Source: Saussurea involucrata (taxonomy: Eukaryota > Streptophyta > Magnoliopsida > Asterales > Asteraceae). Taken from it: a stretch of 64,000 nt of DNA. Below, piece by piece: positions 34,778 to 47,252 of this stretch (within the stretch, counting starts at the first letter, position 1; each line of letters opens with the position of its first letter). The translations under genes and the position numbers were made by a program. Under the pieces are notes generated by a model, which was not told the DNA's origin, did not search any database, and saw only the letters and a program-made list of their open reading frames with translations. The stretch lies in the NCBI GenBank assembly GCA_033807775.1, contig CM066321.1, positions 254,994,422-255,058,421 of the forward strand, in the 5' to 3' direction.

Positions 34778-35497
34778 CTAGATGAGAAGTTCATCGAGGG
34801 TCTTTGATGTGGGAATCATCCAGTCAGGGACATTTACTCCTTGATTCTTTTTGTTCAGAGATTCTTCAAAAATAAAGGGCTTCAGGTGTCTAGCTTTAAT
34901 GTCGCGTCTGACTTCACACCAGTATATGAGATCTCTGAGTTGTTCGATGGGAGTGATTGGAAGCTCAGAGATGCGTTGAAAGTGATGATTTCCTTGGTAC
35001 TCTAGAAAGAATATACCATAAGGATCACTTACAACTGTGCCAGGAATGAAAGTTTCTCTAGGTGGTAGGGAGGTGTCAAGCGCTGAGAGATCAACATCAG
35101 GGCCAAGAACTTCAGCACGAGAGAAACCAATACCTGTTTCATTCCGTATAGGAGGACCTGAGTCTGAGACATTCTTTTCCTTTGCAGAGACTCTTCTTTG
35201 TTGAGGAGGAAGAAGAGTGGAAGGAGGAATATCCACAGCAGAAGAAACCAAGTCGATCTGAGTATTTAAAATTTTCTCGACATGGCTCTTGAACTTTAAG
35301 CGCGATCCCTGAATGGCTAATTTCACTTCCAACCATTCAGAGAAACCAAACTTCTCTAAAGTAGTAGCATAGAAGGTTTGCTTGGTTTTTCCTTCTCTGA
35401 ATACATCAATTTCAACAACTGGAACGTCAACGAACAGTCTTCCTCTGATGTTTACTTTGATGATTTAGGATGGTCGAGATCGATAATTCAGCATTTC
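34778..35497 (-). pseudogene. B aORF, C-terminal part (downstream of C)
   Basis: The frame is continuous from the C insertion site to a TAG/TAA-type stop at 34778, apart from one in-frame TAA near 35466. It contains RGRLFVDVPVVEIDVFREG-like and GIFFLEYQGNHHFQRISELP blocks, comparable in position and spacing to the C-terminal domains of the A and F aORFs. It ends PDWMIPTSKTLDELLI. In frame with 43618 onward when C and one TSD copy are removed. Confidence 0.72.
35493..35497. repeat. C target-site duplication, left copy (ATTTC)
   Basis: It is identical to 43618-43622. Confidence 0.95.
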
Positions 35498-36989
35498 TGT
35501 AACATCCCTTATCTTTAAAACACTCATTTAACGGAAAGTAACCTTAAAATACAGCGGAAGATTTGTAATTAAAACATTTAGATAAAATCCCATAATCTTA
35601 TAGAAAAGAGTACAAGTTTGCAACTTAAAACCAATAAGTTTGAGACAAACAATATTCAACTGAAAAGCTTAGAGAATCCAAAACTATCATTCATCAAAAG
35701 AAAATATAAGCTGTTGAGATGCCGCAAATCCAAAAGCTTCAAGCTGGAGCCTTTCCTTTATTCTTCGAAGATGTACCTGCCACTAAAAGATGAATAACAA
35801 CGGGGTAAGCTTTCGCTTAGTGAGCACGCACCTATACCACATATCATCATGCATACATACTCGCATAAACATAGCAATCACATACATGTAACATCCTTCC
35901 ATTCCTTAAGGCACAAAGCCAATAAGGAAGGTCATAACTAGACACTGGTACCAGGCCTCTTCATACATAACATATTCCCTAGGGGTATTACTACCACCAT
36001 AGGTACTCTTTCCTTTGGCAAAGCCAACATACACATAATCACACATGCAATCCAACTACATACACATAACTTACATAATATAGGTAGAGTACTCACCTGT
36101 CAAGATGTCAATTACCAAGTACTTCACAGTGTATAATAATCACCTCGTACCACCTATAACATTCATACATACACATATCATAACAAGCCCAAAAATGGAA
36201 CTCTAATTCTATCCCAACTCTCATCCCGAAATGACATAGCTAGGATAGTCCAAATACCATAAAACTTTGCCAAACATCCCATTTCATACACCCCATTTCT
36301 ATTGATTTCTAAACATAATACACATACCTTGCAATTCTAGACCGCGAACAACAATCCTCCTAGAACCTTTCACAACTTGAATCTTCCAAAATCACCAAAT
36401 CTTTCGCCTGGAAAATACAGCAACTTCGGACACTTGGTTCTCTCTACTGGGAACTCCGATGCCAAATCCCCCCGGTCAGAATGTAGATTAGAGGGTCGTG
36501 AAGTCGCTGTCCAAATTTCACGACGATCCAACGGTTAACGAAGGAGAATCGGTCGATCTTTCACAGCAGCTCACAAGAACTCCGAAAATCCCTTTCACAG
36601 CAACTTCGGACACTTGGTTCTCTCTACTGGGAACTCCGATGCCAAATCCCTCCGGTCAGAATGTAGATTAGAGTGTCGTGAAGTCGCTGTCCAAATTTCA
36701 CGACGATCCAACGGTTAACGAAGGAGAATTGGTCGGTCTTTCACAGCAGCTCACAAGAACTCCGAAAATCCCTTTCTCTTTTCTCTCTTCTTTGCTAAAG
36801 AAACAAATGGCTGCAAATGAGGGTGTTTAGGGTTTCCATCCCCTTTACATACATGCCAAAACACACCCTCATCTTACAAAATTGATAAACTGGCCCCTAG
36901 ATTCCTGAACACGTACATAACGACCCAAAAATTAACTCAACCCCAAAAGAGACAATTAAATCACGTAAATTGGGAAACGGGGTGTTACA
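35498..36989 (-). repeat. C 3' LTR (1492 bp, with internal 180-bp duplication)
   Basis: It starts TGTAACATCCC and ends GGGGTGTTACA. The segment 36417-36596 is repeated as 36597-36776 with a few substitutions; the right LTR has it once, which accounts exactly for the 180-bp length difference. Confidence 0.95.
36417..36776. repeat. 180-bp tandem duplication in the C left LTR
   Basis: Both copies start near CAGCAACTTCGGACACTTGG and contain ACGACGATCCAACGGTTAAC. The duplication is absent from the right LTR (43228-43407), so it arose after insertion or during reverse transcription. Confidence 0.92.
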
Positions 36990-37002
36990 ACTCTCCCCCA
37001 CT
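36990..37002 (-). promoter_or_regulatory. C polypurine tract
   Basis: The sense strand reads AGTGGGGGAGAGT next to the LTR; the conserved GATTTCGAGGACGAAATCC-type pol end lies just upstream. Confidence 0.85.
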
Positions 37003-37028
37003 TACCAGGATTTCGTCCTCGAAATCGA

Positions 37029-40000
37029 TCAGACTTGGAAGAGTTCCGGATAATTCGATCTCATCTCAGCTTCCGGTTCCCATGTCCATTCTGATCCTTT
37101 TCGGTGTTCCCACTGAACTTTCATTAAGCTGATCTCCTTGTTTCGCAAGGATTTGGTCTTCCTTTCCAAGATTGCTATCGGTCTCTCAATATAATTCAAC
37201 CGTTCGTCGACCTGTATGTCATCTATAGGGACATGCGCCGACTCGTCAGCTAAACACTTCCTCAACTGAGATACGTGGAAGGTGTTGTGTATCAGACTGA
37301 GTTCCGGCGGAAGCTCCAGCCGGTACGCAACCTTCCCAACCCGTGCTATCACCTTGAAAGGTCCGATAAACCTAGGGCCTAGCTTGCCCCTCTTCCGGAA
37401 TCGGATCACCCCTTTCCAAGGTGATACCTTCAACAAAACATTATCTCCCACGTTGAACTCCAGATCCGACCTTCGCTTGTCGGCGTAACTCTTTTGACGA
37501 CTCTGTGCGGTTCGTAGCCTATCCCGAATCATCTCAATACTTTCCGTCGTTTTATGAACCACTTCTGTGCTGCTTAACTCCCGCTGGCCTACCTCTCCCC
37601 AACAGATAGGAGTCCTACATCTTCTCCCGTACAACATCTCATACGGAGGCATGCCAATACTGGCATGGAAACTGTTGTTGTATGAGAACTCAGCCAACGG
37701 TAAATACGTATCCCAGCTGCCCCCAAAATCCAAAACACAGGCTCTCAACATATCCTCAAGAGTCTGAATTGTTCTCTCGCTTTGCCCGTCCGTCTGTGGG
37801 TGAAAGGATGTACTGAACTGAAGTCTCGTACCCAAATCTTCATGGAACTTCCCCCAAAACCGCGACGTAAACCGAACATCCCTGTCTGATATCACTGTTA
37901 CCGGTACCCCATGCCTTGCTACAATTTCACTGACATAGATGTCAGCTAATTTTTCTGCAGATGAACTTTCACGGATCGCGATAAAATGGGCACTCTTTGT
38001 CAGCCTATCTACAACCACCCAAATGGCATCATGATTCCTAGGTGTTCGAGGCAACTTGGTAATCAGATCCATTGTTATATGCTCCCACTTCCACTCTGGT
38101 ATCTCTAATGGCTGTAACTTCCCGTGCGGTCTCTGATGCTCTGCTTTGACCCTTAAACAAGTCAAACATTTCTCCACGTACTTAGCCACGTCCCTCTTCA
38201 TCCCCGGCCACCAGTAGTCATTCTTCAGATCTCTATACATCTTAGTAGCACCGGGATGGATAGAGAACCTTGACTTATGCGCCTCGTCCAGAAGTGTCTG
38301 CCTTGCCTCACACGATACTGGAATCCATACCCGACCGTACCGAGTCAATAGACCTCGACTGTCGGGCACTAACTGATCCACCTGTCCCTTTATCCGTTCC
38401 TTCTTCTGGTTCTCACCTTTGATCGCTTCCTCTTGAGACCTTCTTACCAAGTCGTGAAGCGACGTTGATACTGTTAGTCTCATCAACGGTACCCGAAGTA
38501 GAACACTACTCGCTCTTCTACTCAAGGCATCCGCTACGACATTTGCCTTCCCCGGGTGATAAAGAATCTCGCAATCATAATCCTTCACCACATCCAACCA
38601 CCTCCGCTGTCTCATGTTCAAATTCTGTTGATCCATGAAATAACGAAGACTCTTGTGGTCCGTATAGATAGTACACTTCACCCCATACAGGTAGTGCCGC
38701 CATAACTTGAGAGCGAACACCACTGCCGCAAGCTCCAAATCGTGAGTCGGGCAATTCACCTCATGCGTCTTCAGTTGACGAGACGCATAGGCAATCACCC
38801 TTCCCCTCTGCATAAGAACGCAGCCTAGCCCGTGATAAGACGCATCACAGTAGACTGTCATGTCTTCAACTCCCTCCGGTAGTGTCAACACCGGAGCCTC
38901 GCATAACTTTCTCCTTAAGGTTTCGAACGCTGTTTTCTATTCCTCTCCCCAAACGAAACGTTCGTTCTTCCTCGTCAGCTTCGTCAACGGAACTGCTATC
39001 TTGGAGAAATCCTGGATGAACCGGCGGTAGTACCCGACTAATCCAAGGAAACTCCTAATCTCAGTGGGAGTCTTCGGGGTTTCCCACTTCATCACTGCCT
39101 CCACCTTCGCTGGGTCTACCTTGATACCCTCTCGGTTCACAAGATGTCCAAGAAATTGAACCTCTTGTAACCAGAAATCACACTTGGAGAACTTTGCATA
39201 TAACTGCTCCTTACGCAAAATCTCCAAAACCTCTCGTAGATGCCCCATATGATCCTCCTTCGACTTGGAGTAGATCAGTATATCGTCTATAAACACGATG
39301 ACTGACCTATCCAACATCGGTCTGCAAACTCTATTCATAAGATCCATGAATGCCGTCGGTGCGTTCGTCAGTCCAAATGGCATCACGATGAACTCGAAAT
39401 GACCGTACCTGGTTCTGAACGCTGTCTTGTGAACATCCTCTTCCCTGACCTTCAACTGGTGGTACCCTGAGCGAAGATCTATCTTAGAGAACCAAACGGC
39501 TCCCTGAAGTTGATCGAAGAGATCGTCGATCCTCGGCAACGGGTATCTGTTCTTCACCGTAAGCTTGTTAAGCTCTCTATAGTCGATGCACATCCGCATC
39601 GACCCGTCCTTCTTTTTCACGAAAAGGATAGGGGCTCCCCAAGGTGAACTACTGGGGCGGATGAAACCCTTATCCAACAGTTCCTCCAGCTGCTTAGACA
39701 GTTCATGCATCTCCGGAGGTGCCAAACGGTAAGGAGCCTTTGCTACCGGTGCCGCCCCCGGAATCAAGTCTATTCGGAACTCCACTTGCCTCCCGGGAGG
39801 AATGCCAGGCAAGTCATCCGGGAAAACATCCGGAAACTCGCTGACCACTGGTACATCTGCCACTGTTCTCTTCTTTTTCTCCTCCCGTTCATCAACAATA
39901 TACGCCAAGTAACTGCTACCACCATGGTGCACATATCTTCTAGCTTTGGCCAAAGTGCACACCTTTGGTACCCCTTTTCTTCCTTCACTCGAGATAGTTA

Positions 40001-41528
40001 ATTCTCCCCCACTTGGGGTTCGAATCACTACCTGCTGTTTTTCACAATCAATGCGCGCTCCATTCCGACTAAGCCAATCTATCCCAACTACTACATTTAT
40101 TTCCCTCATCGCAATAGGAATAAGATCTATACTAAACTTCACTCCGGCTATCTCTATTACATTACCTTTATACACATCACTCACAAAACGAAACTCCTCG
40201 TCCGCTATTTCTACTTCTAGCGGACTCTCTAACTTGTCCTTTACAATAGCAAAGTCTTTACAAAACGATAAAGAAACAAAAGATTTAGTAGCTCCCGAGT
40301 CAAATAAGACAAGGGCAGGTGATGCATTAACAGGAAAAATACCTGTCACGACATCTGGCTCCTCCTTTGCTTCATCTACGGTCATCTGGAACACTCGCCC
40401 CCGAGTCCTGGGTGCGTCGTTCTTCTTTCCCAATCCACCCTCTAGCATCTTCACCGGTGCGGTTCCCGAGTTCTGGACCCACCCGATATTCATTGGGCAC
40501 TCGTCAGCAAAATGGCCCGGCTTGTAGCACTTAAAACATATCTTTGCGGTCGCCTTGCAGTCTCGACTGATATGACCCGGTTGCCCGCATTTGTAACAGG
40601 TTCCGGAGCCCATACGGCATTCTCCCGGATGCTGTCGTCCACACTTCCCACAGCAGGGATGCTCTCTATTGAACTCTTTCTTTACCTCCGGTTTATGACT
40701 CCCAGTTTTGAACCTCTTAGTCTGCTGAGGTTGAGTCTGAACCGTTTCTGCCCTTCTTGTCTTTCTTTGGCTCTCTAATTCGAGCTCTCTAGCCCGAGCC
40801 GTCTCGTGCATCTGCTGAAAATCAGTGCACCTTGCCATAACAACAAATTCTCTAATCTCCTGTTTCAAAACTCTCCCATATCTGTACATTTTGGCCTTTT
40901 CATTCCTGACATACTCAGGACAGAAAAGGGACCGCTCCAAAAATTTGTCAGTGATCTCGTTCACCGACTCCGTAGTTTGCTCCATAGATAGAAACTCATT
41001 TGTGAGTCTCTCTACCTCAATTTGGGGCACATACTGTTCCATGAACAGTTCCTTGAACTGTTCCCAAGTCATGCTATCCACTTGTTCTGGCGTCCGAGCA
41101 CGAACAATAAGGTTCCACCAGTCTTTCGCTGCCTTCCTCAGAAGGTTCGATGCGTAGCGAACCTTGACTTCCTCGGTACAAAAACTGGTGCGGAAAGCAC
41201 CCTCCACCTCAGCTATCCAACGAGTGCTGGTTACGGGGTCCTTCTGCCCCTCAAACTGTGGCGGCTGACAGGCCGAGAAATCTCTGTAGCTTGTCCCCCG
41301 TGGTTGTACGCCTGACAAGCCCCCTGATCCACTGGCCCTGCTGGCCACAGCTGCCTCTACCTGACTACGAATTTCATTAGCCAGTTCCTGCTTTACCTGC
41401 TCAAAGAGACTTGGGAGTAACTCGTGAAGAACCTCCCCGACCTCAGCAGCGATCACACCTCTCAGATCAGGAATTTCCTGATCCTCTTCAATAATCGGTC
41501 TCTTGCCTTGCCTTCTAGTGTTCACCAT
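37029..41528 (-). pseudogene. C gag-pol polyprotein with a single in-frame TAG
   Basis: The start is taken at ATG 41528 (MVNTRRQGKRPI); an upstream extension in the same frame is not typical. The order is Retrotrans_gag capsid domain (WWNLIVRARTPEQV ... TWEQFKELF), a Cys motif and two knuckles CYKCGQPGHISRDC and CFKCYKPGHFADEC (about 40605-40490), protease VLFDSGATKSFVS (about 40300), RT with VIVFIDDILIYSKS (about 39300-39265), and RNase H VYCDASYHGLGCVL. Integrase follows with HHCC and DDE residues in MDLITKLPR, SDRDVRFTSRFW and TDGQSERTIQ, then a chromodomain-like tail with WEHRKGSEWTWEPEAEM. The frame is 1500 codons with one TAG at 38937-38939 at the RT/RNase H junction. It encodes all functions for transposition apart from that stop. 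Confidence 0.93.
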
Positions 41529-42291
41529 TCTGATACATAAACATGATACTTTAGAATAATTCATCTACATCCCCCCCCCCTGAGCAAACTCCTAGCATAG
41601 TCCAGAGGTCCTAGCTTAGTTGTCTTTCTTTCTAACATGCTCCTTAGAAACCTTCTGCTTATACTCTCTTAACAAAATCCCTTTCTAGCATGTTACTACC
41701 CAACCCTCAACCTTGTCTGGTTCATAGAATTCTTTTGCAACTATATCAAGTCCCGGCATGTACAATGTAATTGCAATGGTATGGGCCCTTATACCATTAT
41801 AATTACACCCTCCATGTTTAGACTCAACACCGTCACTAAGGTTCCAATTCCCAGCTTAGTTGGTACCTTTAACATATATATCACAACATTTTCCATATCT
41901 ACCACTTATCATATAAACATTACAATCATATTCTAATTCACATTATGCATCAACAAAACATACTTGAAATCATAACCTTGTCACATTGACCATATCTAGC
42001 ATACATAAACATAATTACTCATCCAATACAGTTATAAAACTGGTCTCCCACAAAACTGAACATGCTTTATCATAAATCCTAATATGGAATAGTGTGCTCA
42101 CCCCCGTCTTGATGCTCTGGACCGCAGCTCAGCCGTGAAAACTTTTTCTTTTAAAACACCCTTTCCTTATAAACCATTTTCTTACACGAAACAGTTTTTT
42201 TTTTTTAAAGGTTACTTATTTGAAAACTTGAGCACTTGGGTTTAAGTTCAAACACTCACCACTTGTGAATGCCCGAATCCCTTAAACCAAG
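41529..42291 (-). other. C 5' leader
   Basis: About 760 bp of non-coding leader between PBS and gag with C and T homopolymer runs; no ORF. Confidence 0.7.
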
Positions 42292-42303
42292 GCTCTGATA
42301 CCA
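42292..42303 (-). promoter_or_regulatory. C primer binding site
   Basis: GCTCTGATACCA on plus lies two bases from the LTR at 42306. Confidence 0.95.
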
Positions 42304-42305
42304 AC

Positions 42306-43617
42306 TGTAACATCCCTTATCTTTAAAACACTCATTTAACGGAAAGTAACCTTAAAATACAGCGGAAGATTTGTAATTAAAACATTTAGATAAAATCCCA
42401 TAATCTTATAGAAAAGAGTACAAGTTTGCAACTTAAAACCAATAAGTTTGAGACAAACAATATTCAACTGAAAAGCTTAGAGAATCCAAAACTATCATTC
42501 ATCAAAAGAAAATATAAGCTGTTGAGCTGCCGCAAATCCAAAAGCTTCAAGCTGGAGCCTTTCCTTTATTCTTCGAAGATGTACCTGCCACTAAAAGATG
42601 AATAACAACGGGGTAAGCTTTCGCTTAGTGAGCACGCACCTATACCACATATCATCATGCATACATACTCGCATAAACATAGCAATCACATACATGTAAC
42701 ATCCTTCCATTCTTTAAGGCACAAAGCCAATAAGGAAGGTCATAACTAGACACTGGTACCAGGCCTCTTCATACATAACATATTCCCTAGGGGTATTACT
42801 ACCACCATAGGTACTCTTTCCTTTGGCAAAGCCAACATACACATAATCACACATGCAATCCAACTACATACACATAACTTACATAATATAGGTAGAGTAC
42901 TCACCTGTCAAGATGTCAATTACCAAGTACTTCACAGTGTATAATAATCACCTCGTACCACCTATAACATTCATACATACACATATCATAACAAGCCCAA
43001 AAATGGAACTCTAATTCTATCCCAACTCTCATCCCGAAATGACATAGCTAGGATAGTCCAAATACCATAAAACTTTGCCAAACATCCCATTTCATACACC
43101 CCATTTCTATTGATTTCTAAACATAATACACATACCTTGCAATTCTAGACCGCGAACAACAATCCTCTTTGAACCTTTCACAACTTGAATCTTCCAAAAT
43201 CACCAAATCTTTTGCCTGGAAAATACAGCAACTTCGGACACTTGGTTCTCTCTACTGGGAACACCGATGCCAAATCCCTCCGGTCAGAATGTAGATTAGA
43301 GGGTCGTGAAGTCGCTGTCCAAATTTCACGACGATCCAACGGTTAACGAAGGAGAATAGGTCGATCTTTCACAGCAGCTCACAAGAACTCCGAAAATCCC
43401 TTTCTCTTTTCTCTCTTCTTTGCTAAAGAAACAAATGGCTGCAAATGAGGGTGTTTAGGGTTTCCATCCCCTTTACATACATGCCAAAACACACCCTCAT
43501 CTTACAAAATTGATAAACTGGCCCCTAGATTCCTGAACACGTACATAACGACCCAAAAATTAACTCAACCCCAAAAGAGACAGTTAAATCACGTAAATTG
43601 GGAAACGGGGTGTTACA
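42306..43617 (-). repeat. C 5' LTR (1312 bp)
   Basis: It is near-identical to the left LTR without its 180-bp duplication. It ends GGGGTGTTACA, followed by TSD ATTTC. Confidence 0.95.
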
Positions 43618-43622
43618 ATTTC
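43618..43622. repeat. C target-site duplication, right copy (ATTTC)
   Basis: It matches 35493-35497. Confidence 0.95.
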
Positions 43623-44121
43623 TTTACACCATTTTAAAGTCGTATCAGATACTTTCGTCTTTTCTTCAACGATCCTTTGGGCATCATCCCATAGCTGACG
43701 TTGGACATTAATGGGAGTTCTTTTCAGTGCGGGGACTTTCACCGATTGTTGGACAAGCTGGATGGCGAGTTCTCTGTCTTTTTCTTCAGCTTCCCTTCTT
43801 TCAGCGATTAACCTTTCAGCTCTGAGGTGATCCTGGTGAAAGTCTGAACTTTGGAGGAATAGAAGGAAGTTGATCACGCTTCAGGATGATTCGCTGATCT
43901 TCGAATCTCTTGATCATTGCATCTCTCTTTTCTTGATCCTCTTCACTAAGCTTTTGAGGAGCCAAGGAAGGTCTGTTTTGGTGAGAGAGCAGTTGTTCTT
44001 CAGGTTCATCAGTCTCAGTGGTTAAATCCAAGACTGGGATTATTTCTTCAACTCTTGTGGCTGGGATTATTCCTGGTGTAGTCGAAGGAGCTTCAGCGGG
44101 ATCCTCAAACAGGGGAGAGGA

Positions 44122-44220
44122 CTAGCTGAAACACAACGATCGTTTAAGTAAGCAGAGTTGGGGAAGAAAGAAATAGAGAAAAGAATGTGGTTAAGTGTAA
44201 GGGAATAGGAGGTAGTGTAC
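44122..44220 (-). other. Candidate intron 2 of the B aORF (99 bp)
   Basis: The donor is CAG|GTACAC, a long T/C-rich tract precedes TGTGTTTCAGCTAG, and the exon resumes at TCCTCTCC. The length is a multiple of three, frame is kept, and both stops of the region lie inside. Using the upstream TTTCAG instead would break the frame. Confidence 0.45.
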
Positions 44221-45320
44221 CTGACAAACTGGCTTTTGAAGCAAGATTATCAGATTATCTTCTGCAGCAAGGCCTTTGTTTTTGCCTTTGTCAGCTTCAG
44301 ACGTTGCAGGCTTGGTCTTGGTCCGCTCCCCTGAAGGTTCGTTTATCGAAATCCCTTTGAGAGCTGTAGTCTTCTGAACAGGCTTGACGATAAAGTCATC
44401 ATTATCATCATCATCATCGTCATCATCATCATTCTTTGGAGAAGAAGATGGTTCATCATCAGAGATGTCGATATATTCATCGTCTTCAGCTTCGTCTTCA
44501 TCAGATTCAACCTCTTTAGCGTAGGGTGAGGTTACATCAGCAACAGCTTCAATGTTCTGCTCTTCGAGTTGCTCTCCCTCAGATATAGAGGAAGGTTTCT
44601 CGGTTCCCTCAGGGTTTTCAACTCCCTGAGGTTTTGAAGAAGTAGCATCAGCTTCAGTCTCAATACCCTCCCACTCAGCATGGGGAAGGTCTTCTTTATT
44701 TTTCTTCTCCCCCTCATCATTATGGGGAAGGTCTTCTTTAGACTTCTCCCCCTCTTCCACATCATGGTTGGGGGAGGTAACGGACTTTTCAGCAGCAGCA
44801 GCAGCAATAGGATTACTGTCTTCTTGGCCAGTAATTCTTATGCAGTTTTCAATCGCTGCTACTCTGTCTTCTAGGCCAGTAATAGCAGGACTGATATTTT
44901 TGAGATCATCTCGATCGGCCTGAGTGAAATGAGAAGTTGGGGTGTTCAGGCGATCGAACACTTTCTGAACAATCTCTTTGACCGCAGAGACTCCAGTCTT
45001 GATCGTGGAAACTTCACGATTAAGAGAACCAACCTCTGTCTTCAATGATGTGACTTCATTGGACAGAGAGGTGAAGTTTGTTGAGAGAGTGGTTATGGCG
45101 GTTGAGTTTTCAGCGAGGGTGGTAGCAAATTTAGCAATGCTACCATCCACCTTCTCCAGATCAGCTTTGGAGGCATTCTTTTCGACCTCAGTGGTCAAAG
45201 TCTTCAAGTTCTCTCCAGCGTTTGTAACCGCTGGAGAGTTGGCAGTTAGAGTTTTTTTGAAAGACTCCATCTTTGTTTCCAGGGTCGTCAGGGAGGTGTT
45301 GATATCCCCCAAATTAGGAC

Positions 45321-45404
45321 CTGAAAAAGTTATAAACTTATGAACAGAGGAAAGCTCAGAAATTTGGGGTTGAGAGAGAGAAGTGTGTGGGATTTTGTGT
45401 ATAC
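45321..45404 (-). other. Candidate intron 1 of the B aORF (84 bp)
   Basis: The donor is GCAG|GTATAC and the acceptor ATAACTTTTTCAG|GTCC, with T/C-rich content. The length is a multiple of three and the segment has no stop, so it could equally be coding or an optional intron. Confidence 0.35.
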
Positions 45405-45508
45405 CTGCAGGCGGGTTGGCGAAGTTGTCGAAACCTCGATGTCCTGAAAAAGTTTCGTAGTCGTCTTCAATATTTCCTAGACGACTGGAAGTACCTGTAG
45501 GTCCTGTG

Positions 45509-45513
45509 GTGTG
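45509..45513. repeat. D target-site duplication, left copy (GTGTG)
   Basis: It is identical to 51940-51944. Confidence 0.92.
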
Positions 45514-47237
45514 TGTAACACCCGGAAAATCTTTGTAAGTAATAATAATCCTAATATTTCTTCATATTTTGACTTTTAGATTATGATAGATATTCTAAGT
45601 AATTTCATTGATTTTTACTTGTTATTTGATAACTCCCGATAGAAATCAGTAAGTTTATTCCTTAAGAAAATTGATGAAAAATAGATGATAAAGTTAAATA
45701 TTAGATTTTATGGATTAGTTGGATGAGTAATTTGAATACGAGTCCAACGGTACTTTCCGGGGTAAAATCGGAGTTTTAACGAAGAAGTTACGGCCAAATT
45801 AGTAGAAAATAAGAAGCAAGCAAACAGAGGCTAGCACCGATGGTTGGCGCCGATGCATCGGCGCGGGTGATCAGCGCCGAGCACCTGACGTGCCAAAAGG
45901 GGATTAAATCCACCTCTTTACCCTTAGTCACTCATTCTTTCACTTAAGAACTCCCAGATTAGAAATTTGCTCCTGCTCCTTCTTAGACGATTTTACATCA
46001 AATCCTAAGGTAAACTTACATTTCTTAATCCTAATCTAATTCAAGCAATTGTTAGATGAATCTTACCATTTAAACTCCATTTAGGGCTATTTATCTTCAT
46101 CCTTCTTATTGGAATGTTTGAGTTCAAATCATCAAGATTAGGATTACTCCAATTGAAGATTGGAGGTGAGTAACTTGTAATTAATTGATTGTATTACACT
46201 TATCTACCATTCTTTATCTTGATTTTGGTATTGTTAATGAGAAATCTTGATTTATAAGCTCTTAATGGTTAAGAGGGAAACAAGAAGAGTTCAAGTAAGT
46301 TATGGTGGATTAATTGTGGTTATTACTTAGTATGCCATGTTAAATGTTGGTGCTAAGAGTTTGGGTTTGATTATATATCATTGGTATGTGATTTTGATGA
46401 TGGCTTAATATATGTCTTAATGAAGTAATGATGGCTTAATGGTCAAAATGGACTTATTATTGAATTGTAAACATGGATGTTTATTATTGACGTCATATAG
46501 AATGTGATTTGATACATATGGATGTATGTGAACTACATGGAAGTAGTATTGATTATGTTAAATGGTTGGACCATTGTTAAGTGTTAAATATGCTTTGAAT
46601 GTTATTTGGATTAACATATTTGGTATTCACATAATTGGAGGAGCACCTAGTAGGCATTGGAGGATATATTCTTACCTACCGTGGGGTAAGTGTAATTGAT
46701 TCATACCTTCGGATACCGTGGGGTTTTCCGTTGTGTTATGCCTTGTGACAATACCGTGGGGTACCGATCAAGGTATATCTTCGATTATGATGTAACTGGG
46801 TAGCGATATGGACCTTCTCCATGGAATCCAGTTTGTGAATGTATCGAATTGTTATTCCTACATGCTATGATTATGCTTCATGTGCTATGTGTAAACCTCA
46901 CTTAGGCTTTAAAAGCCTAACACTTGTTATGTGTTTTATGTGTTACAGATTTTAGTGGTTCCGGACACAAGAAGGTCTAGAACGGGGTTGTGAGCATGGG
47001 ATCATTGTTGGAGAGTTAAAGATTGGAAGATTGATAATAGAACTTTCCGACATCCTTTTGATATTTGATTGCTATAGTAGTGATCAAATAAGCTAGTGGT
47101 CCATTAGTAGTTATAATTAACTAAATCTTTGTAATAATGGTTAAGTAATGATAATTATGCATACTTTTGCTTTAGTAATGAGTACCACTCTTCCGTTTTA
47201 TGGAAGTTTTTGTTAACCCCTGTTTTGGGGTGTTACA
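45514..47237 (+). repeat. D 5' LTR (1724 bp)
   Basis: It begins TGTAACACCCGG and ends GGGGTGTTACA. It contains a GC-rich inverted repeat with an 18-bp perfect palindrome at 45847-45864 among several GGCGCCGATG copies, and repeated ACCGTGGGG words between 46676 and 46765. Confidence 0.95.
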
Positions 47238-47240
47238 AGT

Positions 47241-47252
47241 TGGTATCAGAGC
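47241..47252 (+). promoter_or_regulatory. D primer binding site
   Basis: TGGTATCAGAGC lies three bases after the LTR. Confidence 0.95.

Larger units (their letters stand above)
35498..43617 (-). mobile_element. Element C: near-intact Gypsy chromovirus (8120 bp)
   Basis: It has LTRs, PBS, a single gag-pol frame, PPT and a perfect TSD. LTRs differ by about ten substitutions plus one 180-bp tandem duplication present only in the left LTR, so insertion is recent. All catalytic motifs are present and only one in-frame TAG interrupts gag-pol. It is the best candidate here for a recently active element. Confidence 0.95.
43618..45513 (-). pseudogene. B aORF, middle part, with two intron-like segments
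   Basis: Between the D and C insertions. Pieces are 45513-44221 (long amphipathic coiled coil around SLTTLETKMESFKKTL to VQKVFDRLNTP, then strongly acidic Asp/Glu stretches and DDDDDDDNDD), 44121-43816 (VLDLTTETDEPEEQLL) and 43877-43618 (Glu/Arg-rich helix). A one-base frame change separates the last two. The 44220-44122 segment holds two in-frame stops but has GT...AG ends and a pyrimidine-rich 3' part; removing its 99 bases keeps frame. 45404-45321 (84 bases) also has GT...AG ends but is open. Function unknown. Confidence 0.65.
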
